NCBI GenBank assembly: GCA_021779635.1
Contig: JAJYAH010000268.1
Location: 1 to 8,462 of the forward strand
DNA: 8,462 nucleotides
DNA from: Pseudomonadota bacterium
GTDB taxonomy: Bacteria; Pseudomonadota; Alphaproteobacteria; Rhizobiales; Xanthobacteraceae
Reading direction: 5' to 3'
The notes under the pieces: generated by a model
What the model was told of the DNA's origin: nothing
The model's database searches: none
What the model saw: only the letters and a program-made list of their open reading frames with translations
Position numbers and translations under genes: made by a program
Shown here: piece after piece, positions 1 to 6,353 of the stretch
Layout of the letters: each line of letters opens with the position of its first letter
Position numbering within the stretch: the stretch's first letter is position 1

Positions 1-20
1 CCAATAGAAGGAACGGGATC

Positions 21-1049
21 ATGGCTGATCACGCAGAAGCCCTCCAAACGAAAATGGAACTTACCAGCATTCCCGGCACGTCGCTCAAAGTGTCGCCGGT
101 TACTATCGGCACTTGGGCCATCGGTGGTTGGATGTGGGGCGGTACCGACGAAATTCAGTCGATCGCTACCATTCGCAGCGCATTCGAGCACGGCATCAAC
201 ATTGTCGACACGGCCCCGGTCTACGGATTCGGCCGTTCGGAGGAAATCGTCGGCAAGGCGATCGCCGAAGGCCGGCTGCGCTCTCAGGTTCTCATTGCCA
301 CCAAGGCCGGACTGGAATGGAATGACGGAAGGGTATTCCGCAATGCCAGCCGCGCCCGCATCCTGCGCGAGGTCGAGGACTCCTTGCGCAGGCTTCGGAC
401 CGACTACATAGACATCTATCAGGTTCATTGGCCCGATCCGCTGGTCCTGATCGAAGAGACCGCGGACGCAATGAACACGCTCTTGAAGCAGGGCAAGATC
501 CGCGCCATCGGAGTGAGCAACTTTTCGGTTCTCCAGATGGAGCGGTTCCGCCGCGTTGCGCCGCTGCATGTGCTGCAGCCGCCCTACAATCTGTTCGAAC
601 GCGGAATCGAGGCTGACCTTCTGCCGTATTGCCGGGAAAACAAAATTGCGACGCTGGGATATGGAGCGCTGTGCCGCGGCCTGCTGTCCGGCCGAATGAA
701 GGTGAGTACGGTCTTCGATGGCGACGACCTGAGGCGCACTGACCCGAAATTCGTCGAGCCTCGGTTCGCACAATATGTGTCCGCCGTGCAAAAGCTTGAT
801 CAGCTTGCGCGGCAGCGTTTCAACAAGCGCGTTATTCACCTGGCGGTCCGCTGGATGCTCGATCAGGGCATTACCACCGCGTTGTGGGGCGCGCGCCGTC
901 CCGCTCAGCTTCAGCCCGTCGGCGATGTGACCGGCTGGTCGCTCGACGCCTCTGCCAAGGCCGAGATCAATCGGATCCTGAGCGAAGCCATAGCCGATCC
1001 GGTTGGTCCCGAATTCATGGCGCCGCCGTCACGCAGCGTCGCGGCGTGA
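21..1049 (+). CDS. aldo/keto reductase, complete, 342 aa
   Basis: An NAD(P)H-dependent oxidoreductase of the aldo/keto reductase superfamily, predicted to be cytosolic because there is no signal peptide. The (beta/alpha)8 barrel starts near residue 18. The usual catalytic tetrad is visible: D63 and Y68 in the stretch DTAPVYGFGRSEE, K95 in IATKAG, and H136 in YQVHWPD. The cofactor-side motif GKIRAIGVSNFS is at 158-169 and the C-terminal cofactor loop WGARRPAQL at 289-297. Length is normal for the family; overall style resembles the AKR11/IolS-like group, but the substrate cannot be read from sequence. The start at 21 is chosen because AAGGA lies 8 bases before it; the internal ATG at 51 (M12) has no such site. 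It converges on the cytochrome gene and is the only + strand gene, so any link with the aldehyde oxidoreductase operon is only by proximity. Its promoter is outside the window. Confidence 0.93.
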   Translation: MADHAEALQTKMELTSIPGTSLKVSPVTIGTWAIGGWMWGGTDEIQSIATIRSAFEHGINIVDTAPVYGFGRSEEIVGKAIAEGRLRSQVLIATKAGLEWNDGRVFRNASRARILREVEDSLRRLRTDYIDIYQVHWPDPLVLIEETADAMNTLLKQGKIRAIGVSNFSVLQMERFRRVAPLHVLQPPYNLFERGIEADLLPYCRENKIATLGYGALCRGLLSGRMKVSTVFDGDDLRRTDPKFVEPRFAQYVSAVQKLDQLARQRFNKRVIHLAVRWMLDQGITTALWGARRPAQLQPVGDVTGWSLDASAKAEINRILSEAIADPVGPEFMAPPSRSVAA

Positions 1050-1114
1050 CGCAACGCACGCAGTTCACGCTCGGCCTGGAGTAGTTGCAATGGATCTAAC
1101 GACGCTTCTCCTGT

Positions 1115-1131
1115 CGCGAATTCAATTCGCG
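1115..1131. repeat. 17-bp perfect palindrome between convergent genes
   Basis: CGCGAATT-C-AATTCGCG has 8-base arms around a single central base. It lies in the 141-base gap between the convergent aldo/keto reductase and cytochrome genes, 65 bases after the reductase stop. As RNA it could fold as a 6-bp stem (CGCGAA/TTCGCG) with a 5-base loop, followed by only TTT on the + strand. It may be a weak or bidirectional terminator, or a protein-binding site. A second small hairpin, CTCCG-GCC-CGGAG, sits at 1167-1179 without a T run. Nothing else is evident in this gap. Confidence 0.45.
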
Positions 1132-1190
1132 TTTACCATCACTTTCCGGGCGAAACCGTTGAATGACTCCGGCCCGGAGACGACTGCGCA

Positions 1191-1733
1191 TCAATTTCGG
1201 GACGTGCTGCTAGTGTCTAGATCCGATGCAGATGTCCGGCTCGGTACACGGATTTCGACCACGCCGTGGTTGAGGGCCTGGTGGCAGGAATTGCAGGCGT
1301 CAGTCAGGTCGGCATAGGCCTTGGCGAATGCCGAGTGGTCCTTGGATTGAATCGCGCTGTTGAGCTCCTTGAACGGGTGCTCTGTAACCGAGGCGATCAT
1401 TTCGGAAAAGGGGATGTCGTGTTCAATTGGATGAGCGTTCCCGAGCCGACCGAATGCGCCGCGGAGATTTCCGAGCTCGTAGGCGGCAAATTCCCAATTG
1501 TCATCCTGCTCGGCGCGCCAGAGCCGCTCGTGCCGCGGCTGAATCGTCGCGATCATCAGATCGCTGATGCTCGGCAGATATTCGGTGGCATGAGCCGGAG
1601 ATGGCACCTGTGGCTCAGCGGCCGCACTGCATGTGGCCCCGACACCAACCGTGATCATGACGGTCGTGACAACTGCGGTCGCCGCGAACACGATCGCGAG
1701 GCGCGGGATGGTTGCGGCTTCTGTCTCGATCAC
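1191..1733 (-). CDS. one-heme c-type cytochrome (class II-like), 180 aa
   Basis: A small exported electron carrier. With the GTG start at 1733 the protein has a hydrophobic N-terminal segment (about residues 12-34) ending in a signal-peptidase-like SAAA, so it should be periplasmic or N-terminally anchored. The single heme motif CNSCH is at residues 147-151, near the C-terminus and after a mostly helical region, the arrangement of class II (cytochrome c'-like) proteins. C35 follows GAT, a poor lipobox. The start is chosen because GTG at 1733-1731 overlaps the TGA of the intact molybdopterin reading frame (GTGA), a typical coupling overlap. An in-frame extension to 1844 is possible but would only read the other gene in a wrong frame. 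By position it is the likely electron acceptor for the periplasmic aldehyde oxidoreductase encoded just upstream (inference). No close named homologue is recognised. Confidence 0.82.
   Translation of the reverse strand: MIETEAATIPRLAIVFAATAVVTTVMITVGVGATCSAAAEPQVPSPAHATEYLPSISDLMIATIQPRHERLWRAEQDDNWEFAAYELGNLRGAFGRLGNAHPIEHDIPFSEMIASVTEHPFKELNSAIQSKDHSAFAKAYADLTDACNSCHQALNHGVVEIRVPSRTSASDLDTSSTSRN
1730..1733 (-). other. GTGA stop/start overlap, paoC-like to cytochrome
   Basis: The GTG start of the cytochrome and the TGA stop of the unshifted molybdopterin frame share bases. Such overlaps usually mean that the ribosome finishing the first gene starts the second. With the deletion near 1942, ribosomes would instead stop at 1873, 140 bases before this site, so coupling should be weakened if the deletion is real. 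Confidence 0.8.
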
Positions 1734-1939
1734 GCGGGCACCGGTAGTTTGGAAAGCAGTTTGTCGAGCGTGATCGGGTAATTCCTGATCCGGGCGCCGC
1801 ACGCGTTGTAAACCGCATTGGCGATGGAGGCCCCGGCCCCGCAAATTCCGAGCTCACCGATGCCTTTGCTCTTCAATGGATTGGATTTGTCGTCCAGTTC
1901 GGCAATAAAGATCGCCTCGACGGCCGGAATATCGGCGTG

Positions 1940-1946
1940 CACGGAA
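1940..1946 (-). other. frameshift point: one missing G
   Basis: On the coding strand the codons for H-V-P are followed by TGCACGCC. One extra G (CCG-GTG-CAC-GCC) would give P-V-H-A-D-I-P, the sequence expected in PaoC relatives. Base 1942 is the G that would have to be read twice. No slippery heptamer suggests programmed frameshifting, so a one-base deletion or a GG-to-G reading error is the simplest explanation. Confidence 0.88.
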
Positions 1947-3942
1947 CGTGGTATTCGGCGAGATCGTGATTGACGAAATAGCCGAAGCGCGGATCGAGCG
2001 TCATCTCTTCATGCAGCGCCGCGCCCACGCCGAACACCATTCCACCGATCGCCTGCGACCGGGCTGTCTTTGCGTTCAGGACGCGGCCAGCGGCGAATAC
2101 ACCGAGCATGCGCCGCAGACGCACCTCACCGGTATCCTCGTCGACTCCGACTTCGGCGAAATGCGCACCATATGATTGCTGCGAGAAATCCTTGCTGTTG
2201 CGGCCCGGTCGTATCTCACCGTCCGCCTCCATCCCGGCGCTGATAAGGTCGGTCAGCTTTCTGGACTGTTCTCCGGATGTGATATTGCCGTCGGCGAAGT
2301 GAACGGTTGCCGGATCCATGCCGGCGGCTCGGGCCAGCTTTTCGCGCAAGGCGTCGCAGGCCTCGAACAGCGCCGAGCCCGAGCTGCCAGCGCCCCATGA
2401 GCCACCAGAACCGGGGGCCTGCGGAAAATCGGTATCGCCCAGTTCGACCCGGACACGTTCTGTAGGCAGCCCGAGCATCTCGGCCGCGATCAGCGCCAGA
2501 ATGGTATAGGTGCCGGTGCCGATGTCGGTCATCGCCATTCGCACGGTGGCGTTGCCGTCTGGGTCCAACCGGACATTGGCTCTGGAGAACCGAAGCGGGT
2601 TGCCGCGCGTGGCCGCGGCCATGCCCATTCCAACAAGCCAGCGTCCATCACGAACCTGACCAGGCTCCGCGTTGCGCTTGTCCCATCCAAATCGGCGCGC
2701 GCCTTCCTGCATGCAGGCGATCAAATGTCGGCTGGAATAGGGAATATGTTTCTCCGGATCCTCGCTCGGCTCGTTTCGAATGCGCAATTCGATCGGGTCG
2801 ATGCCGAGCTTGTCGGCAAGTTCATCCATCGCGCATTCGAGTGCCATCAGACCGACGGATTCGCCAGGCGCGCGCATTGACGACGCAACCGGAATATCCA
2901 GTGGCACGAGACGATGCCGCGTCAGCCGATTAGGCCCGGCATAAAGCGTACGGGTTTGCAGGGCAGCCCCCTCATACGTTTGCTCGCTGGGCAGATTGCC
3001 TGAAAACACATCGTGGCCGATCGCCAGGATACGGCCGTCGCGGTCCGTGGCCAGGCGAACGCGTTGGATCGTATCGGAACGATGCGTCGTGACGTGAAAG
3101 ACCTGCTGCCGCGTCAGCGCGGTTTTCACCGGTCGCTTGAGCTGCCGGGAGGCAATCGCCGCCAGGATGGCATCGGCGTTGACCCAAAGTTTGCCACCGA
3201 ATCCGCCGCCGATGAACGGGCTGATCAGGCGCACGTTCTCAACCGGAATTTTCAGGGTTGTCGCGATGACCTGCTGACCCTGATTGAGCATCTGGTTCGC
3301 GGTATAAAGGATCAACTTGTCGCCATCCCACATTGCAAGCGTAGCATGGGGCTCCATCATCGCGTGACTTTGCAATGGGGTGGTATATGACGCGTCGATC
3401 TGCACAGGGGCACTGGCGAACGCATCTGCGAAATCACCCACCGCACTGTCGGCCGCGGGTGCATCGTTCGGCTTTGGAACACGGGCTTGATTGAGGTTGG
3501 CGCGGAGCGTGTAGTTTCCGTTCAGCCGATCATATTTCACATCGACCAGATAGGCAGCCGACCTGGCTTGCTCGAAACTTTCGGCAACCACGAAGGCGAC
3601 CGGCTGGCCGTAGTACATCACCTGCGGGCCGACGAGTACCGGGTGCGCCTCGCGATGATTGCCGGCGCCCTGGGCGGGCGCGTTGCGGTGGGTGAGAACC
3701 AGCACCACCCCCGGTGCCTTCTCGGCGGCACGCGTGTCGATCGAGCCGATCGCTCCTCTTCCGATCGAAGCTTCGACCGCAAAGCCGTACAGCACGTTCT
3801 CCTGCTGCATTTCGTAGGCGTAGCGCGCTCCGCCGGTTACTTTTAATCGGCCGTCGATGCGGTCAATGGGCTTACCGACAATGCCCGGTGCGTCGAGGGC
3901 ATTCGGGCCAACGGGTGAGTTCATTTCCATGTGTTCTCTCCC

Positions 3943-4923
3943 TCAGGTCCGGGTCGCTTCTGCCAGCACGCTATGCAGGGTGCGTCGCGTCAGCGGTATC
4001 TTGAAATCGTTGCCACCCGAGCCGCGTGCGCCATCGAGCACGGCATCAGCAGCCGCGTTGAAAGTGGCGGTGTTCGCAGCTGCATTGGTCAGTCTTTGCT
4101 CGGCTGTCGCCCTACGCCACGGCCTATGTGCCAAGCCACCGAACGCCAGCCGGGCCGAACGGATCCGGCCCCGCGTGCCATCGACGATCGCGGCGACTGA
4201 AACCAGCGCAAAGGCATAGGAAGCGCGATCACGAACCTTTCGATAGACCTGCACGCCAGGAGGCGGCGGGGGCAGCGTCACCGCGGTGATGATTGCGCCT
4301 GGCTTCAGAGATGTCTCGATGTCGGGAGTTCTGCCTGGTAGACGGTAGAACTCCGCGATCGGAATCTCTTTGGTTTCGCCCTCGCGATTGACCGTCTCCA
4401 CATTGGCATCAAGTGCCTGCATGGCCACCGCCATATCCGACGGATGCGTCGCGATGCAGTGCTCGCTGGCGCCCAGGATGGCGTGAATGCGGTTGAAGCC
4501 GGCGAGCGCAGCGCAGCCGGAGCCGGGATTGCGCTTGTTGCAGGGTTTCGTGACGTCATAGAAATAGTAACAGCGCGTCCGCTGCAGCAGATTGCCGCCG
4601 GTCGTGGCCTTGTTGCGCAACTGTGCGCTGGCGCCGGCCAGCAAGGCGCGGCTCAGCACGCCGTAATGCTTCCGCACGCGCGCGTCGGCGGCAAGATCGC
4701 TGTTCCGAACCAACGCGCCGACACGCAAACCCCCATCGGGTGTTTCTTCGATTTTGTCGAGCGGCAGGCGATTGATATCGACCAGGTTCGAAGGCGTCTC
4801 GACCTGCAACTTCATCAGGTCGAGCAGATTGGTGCCCCCAGCGAAGATTTTCGCACCTGGCTTGAGTGTCGCGGCAGCCGCATGCGCAGCCGAGTCAGCG
4901 CGCTGGTAGGTGAAGACTTTCAT
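3943..4923 (-). CDS. paoB: FAD subunit of PaoABC-type aldehyde oxidoreductase, 326 aa
   Basis: Medium subunit that takes electrons from the molybdenum and iron-sulfur centres through FAD. The FAD-binding motif of the xanthine dehydrogenase family is seen as [14 protein letters not shown] (25-38), with a second element [12 protein letters not shown] (107-118). Four cysteines, C118, C128, C137 and C156, lie in the insertion containing [10 protein letters not shown] and EHC; this is the [4Fe-4S]-binding segment known from PaoB and 4-hydroxybenzoyl-CoA reductase-like subunits and absent from ordinary xanthine dehydrogenases. The C-terminal CO-dehydrogenase flavoprotein domain follows. The start at 4923 is chosen because its ATG overlaps the TGA of the iron-sulfur subunit gene (ATGA), and GGGAA lies 7 bases before it; a longer frame to 5139 is only a reading of the upstream gene. 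It ends 12 bases before the molybdopterin subunit start. No signal peptide is visible. Confidence 0.95.
   Translation of the reverse strand: MKVFTYQRADSAAHAAAATLKPGAKIFAGGTNLLDLMKLQVETPSNLVDINRLPLDKIEETPDGGLRVGALVRNSDLAADARVRKHYGVLSRALLAGASAQLRNKATTGGNLLQRTRCYYFYDVTKPCNKRNPGSGCAALAGFNRIHAILGASEHCIATHPSDMAVAMQALDANVETVNREGETKEIPIAEFYRLPGRTPDIETSLKPGAIITAVTLPPPPPGVQVYRKVRDRASYAFALVSVAAIVDGTRGRIRSARLAFGGLAHRPWRRATAEQRLTNAAANTATFNAAADAVLDGARGSGGNDFKIPLTRRTLHSVLAEATRT
4920..4923 (-). other. ATGA stop/start overlap, paoA-like to paoB-like
   Basis: The ATG of the FAD subunit and the TGA of the [2Fe-2S] subunit share bases, which implies translational coupling and a common transcript. Confidence 0.9.
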
Positions 4924-5594
4924 ATCGGCATTCCCGCGGTTTGTCTGATGGCGGCGACGATGTTGGGGTAGGCCGCGCAACGGCAGATGTTGCCGCTCAT
5001 CCGCTCTCGAATTTCCGCGTCGGTCAGTTCGGCAGGCGCTTGCGTCAAGTCTTCCGTCACATAGCTCGGCATGCCCTGGCGGCTTTCGGCAAGCATTCCA
5101 ACAGCGGAGCAGATCTGGCCGGAAGTGCAGTAGCCGCACTGAAAGCCGTCATGTTCGACGAAGGCCGCCTGCATCGGATGCAGATCGTCGCCCCGCGCGA
5201 GCCCCTCGATCGTGGTGACGGACTGGCCGTCATGCATCACCGCAAGTGTCAGGCAGGAGTTGATGCGGCGTCCTTCGATCAGCACTGTACAAGCCCCGCA
5301 TTGGCCGTGATCGCAACCTTTCTTCGAGCCGGTCAGCGCAAGGTGTTCTCGCAAAGCGTCGAGTAACGTCGTGCGGGCATCCAGCGTCAGCGAATGAGGA
5401 TTGCCATTGATCTGAAGTTCGAGCTCCACAAGAGGCGGGGATGGCTCGTTGTCATCGACCGGGCCGACGGCGAGAGCTGCGCGCGGTAACGTGGTGAGCA
5501 GCAGGACGGTGGTGCCGGTCTCTATCACCGTGCGGCGGGTGACCTCGACTGCACCGGGAGCATTTGGCCCCGCATTGGATTCGTTCTCGTCCAT
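4920..5594 (-). CDS. paoA: [2Fe-2S] subunit of PaoABC-type aldehyde oxidoreductase, Tat signal, 224 aa
   Basis: Small electron-transfer subunit. A Tat signal (TRRTVI at residues 19-24, a hydrophobic stretch at 26-36, and a likely cleavage after RAALA at 38-42) predicts export of the folded complex, as for PaoA/YagT. The plant-ferredoxin-type first cluster uses C94, C99, C102 and C114 ([14 protein letters not shown]). The second, helical [2Fe-2S] domain uses C153, C156, C204 and C206 ([10 protein letters not shown] and GNICRC). All eight cysteines are present and length matches the family. The start at 5594 is chosen because GGAG lies 6 bases before it and it leaves a normal Tat signal; an in-frame extension to 5666 would add 24 residues without a ribosome site. 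It is the first gene of the packed paoABC-cytochrome set and lies 95 bases after the small cupin gene. Confidence 0.96.
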   Translation of the reverse strand: MDENESNAGPNAPGAVEVTRRTVIETGTTVLLLTTLPRAALAVGPVDDNEPSPPLVELELQINGNPHSLTLDARTTLLDALREHLALTGSKKGCDHGQCGACTVLIEGRRINSCLTLAVMHDGQSVTTIEGLARGDDLHPMQAAFVEHDGFQCGYCTSGQICSAVGMLAESRQGMPSYVTEDLTQAPAELTDAEIRERMSGNICRCAAYPNIVAAIRQTAGMPI

Positions 5595-5645
5595 GACATA
5601 CTCCAGTTTTTGCGAAGCCCGCGAAAGATGTTGCAGGAAGACGGT

Positions 5646-5698
5646 CGGCTTACGGCCAAATGCCATCCCGCAACTCGGAAAGATCCGGCTTACGGCCA
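5646..5698. repeat. 13-bp direct repeat, 40 bases apart, at the end of the cupin gene
   Basis: CGGCTTACGGCCA occurs at 5646-5658 and again at 5686-5698. The second copy covers the last codons and stop of the cupin gene, read on the - strand as TGG-CCG-TAA followed by GCCG. The first copy lies in the 95-base spacer before paoA. It may be the trace of a small duplication of the gene end, or a paired binding site. No promoter is obvious in this spacer; its only other feature is the paoA ribosome site. Confidence 0.5.
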
Positions 5699-6094
5699 GG
5701 TGTTGTCAGGAAGATTGACGACAATCGGCGTTGCAGTGCTTCGCACGACAACCCATCGAAACGGCTCCTGGTTCGAGGGATTGATCTCCATATGCGGCAG
5801 GAAAGCGGGGACATGAATAAAATCTCCGGCCTTTGCGCGTGCCACCGATTCTCCTCTTTCGCCCCAGCGAATCTCGCAGAGGCCGGAAAGAACGTACGCG
5901 ATCGTCTCCTGTTCCCCGTGGTGATGGATTCCTGTCCGGGATCCGGGTTCCACTTCGAACAGTCCGCCCCAGATGGCCGACGCAATACCTAGCGCCGGCG
6001 CAATCGCGGCGCGACGCTCGGAACCCGGCGTCTGCGCAGTTGCCCGATCGAATTCAGCCGGGCTGACAATGTGGATTGTAGTAGAGGGGTTCAT
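5690..6094 (-). CDS. small single-domain cupin protein, 134 aa
   Basis: A compact beta-barrel cupin of unknown reaction. Cupin motif 1 is HHHGEQE at residues 57-63 (metal ligands probably H57, H59 and E63), followed by YVLSG. Motif 2 is GDFIHVPAFLPHMEIN at 90-105 with H101 as the fourth ligand, so a metal site looks complete. The pattern CEIRWGERGE and the C-terminal VVVRSTATPIVVNL are typical of a widespread uncharacterised proteobacterial cupin family. There is no signal peptide, so it is probably cytosolic, unlike its neighbours. The start at 6094 has GGGGA about 4 bases before it. It lies between the oxalate decarboxylase and the aldehyde oxidoreductase genes, has the shared dyad element upstream, and may be the first gene of the paoABC transcript. 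A sensor, isomerase or sugar/aldehyde-binding role is possible but not shown. Confidence 0.9.
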   Translation of the reverse strand: MNPSTTIHIVSPAEFDRATAQTPGSERRAAIAPALGIASAIWGGLFEVEPGSRTGIHHHGEQETIAYVLSGLCEIRWGERGESVARAKAGDFIHVPAFLPHMEINPSNQEPFRWVVVRSTATPIVVNLPDNTWP

Positions 6095-6130
6095 GGTGTC
6101 CCCGATCGTTTGGATCTTCGATTGGGTAGT

Positions 6131-6159
6131 TAGGCAGAGGCCGGTTGGAGAGCCACTAA
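6131..6159 (-). promoter_or_regulatory. possible promoter of the small cupin (and paoABC) transcript
   Basis: TTAGTG at 6159-6154, inside the dyad, and TGCCTA at 6136-6131 are 17 bases apart. The same pair and spacing is found before the oxalate decarboxylase gene (TTAGTG/TGCTAT). Both hexamers are poor matches to sigma-70 consensus, so the support comes only from the parallel between the two sites. Confidence 0.3.
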
Positions 6160-6173
6160 ATTGCGGTTTAGAA
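6152..6173 (-). promoter_or_regulatory. shared dyad element, copy 1 (before the small cupin)
   Basis: On the - strand a 22-bp element begins TTCTAA and ends CAATTTAGTGGC; it contains the inverted repeat CTAA-N8-TTAG (extended here to CTAAA-N6-TTTAG). It matches the element before the oxalate decarboxylase in 19 of 22 positions, with no gaps, the three differences being in the spacer. It lies 57 bases before the cupin start. Likely an operator for a regulator common to both genes. Confidence 0.65.
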
Positions 6174-6240
6174 CTCCGCGTCGAATTGAGACGGAGGGCT
6201 CAACGCATTTACGAATTGATCGAATTATCGCCACTGCTCC

Positions 6241-6303
6241 GGCGGTCTCATCGTTCGAGACGCGCGAAATCGCGCATCTCGCCATGAGGTTCCAAGACCT
6301 CAT
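6241..6303. repeat. cluster of three hairpins in the gap after the oxalate decarboxylase
   Basis: Three inverted repeats follow each other: GTCTC-N7-GAGAC (6245-6261), GCGCG-AAAT-CGCGC (6262-6275) and ATGAGGT-N6-ACCTCAT (6284-6303). GGCG at 6241-6244 can pair with CGCC at 6280-6283, enclosing the first two as a three-way junction. In the decarboxylase transcript this would be 50-113 bases after the stop. There is no T run on either side, so it is not a standard terminator. It occupies part of the 259-base gap 6095-6353, whose other content is the dyad element and possible promoter. Confidence 0.4.
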
Positions 6304-6353
6304 TGTAAGAAGCATCGCCAACGGGGCGCGCGAATGCGTGCTCGACGATCCAA

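Larger units (their letters stand above)
1730..3930 (-). pseudogene. paoC: molybdopterin subunit of PaoABC-type aldehyde oxidoreductase, frameshifted
   Basis: Large catalytic subunit of a xanthine oxidase family enzyme, closest in style to E. coli PaoC (YagR), which oxidises aldehydes to acids at a molybdenum centre in the periplasm. The intact part (residues 1-663) shows the N-terminal VGKPIDRIDGRLKVTG, the cofactor loop GGGFGGK (241-247), SMRAPGE (351-357), TDIGTGTYT (468-476) and a Gly/Ser-rich loop at 507-519. After HVP at 663 the frame is lost: 22 unrelated residues follow, then a stop at 1873. The expected C-terminus continues in the neighbouring frame from 1942 to 1730, carrying the catalytic Glu in KGIGELGICG and ending with the family-typical ITLDKLLSKLP. 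Rejoined, the protein is 733 aa, the usual length. The start at 3930 follows GGGAGAG by about 5 bases; a second ATG lies two codons in. There is no signal peptide, so export with the Tat-bearing small subunit is expected. Confidence 0.9.

Noticed and set aside
1266..1781. A 171-codon + strand frame opposite the cytochrome.
   Set aside because: It is antisense to a protein with a clear heme motif and signal peptide, and shows no domain of its own.
1615..1857. An 80-codon - strand frame across the start of the cytochrome gene.
   Set aside because: It is an Arg/Pro-rich alternative reading of the end of the molybdopterin gene and the cytochrome signal peptide, with no family features.
1942..1946. 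Programmed ribosomal frameshifting in the molybdopterin gene.
   Set aside because: No slippery heptamer or obvious downstream structure is visible, and PaoC relatives are encoded in one frame; a simple deletion or sequence error is more likely.
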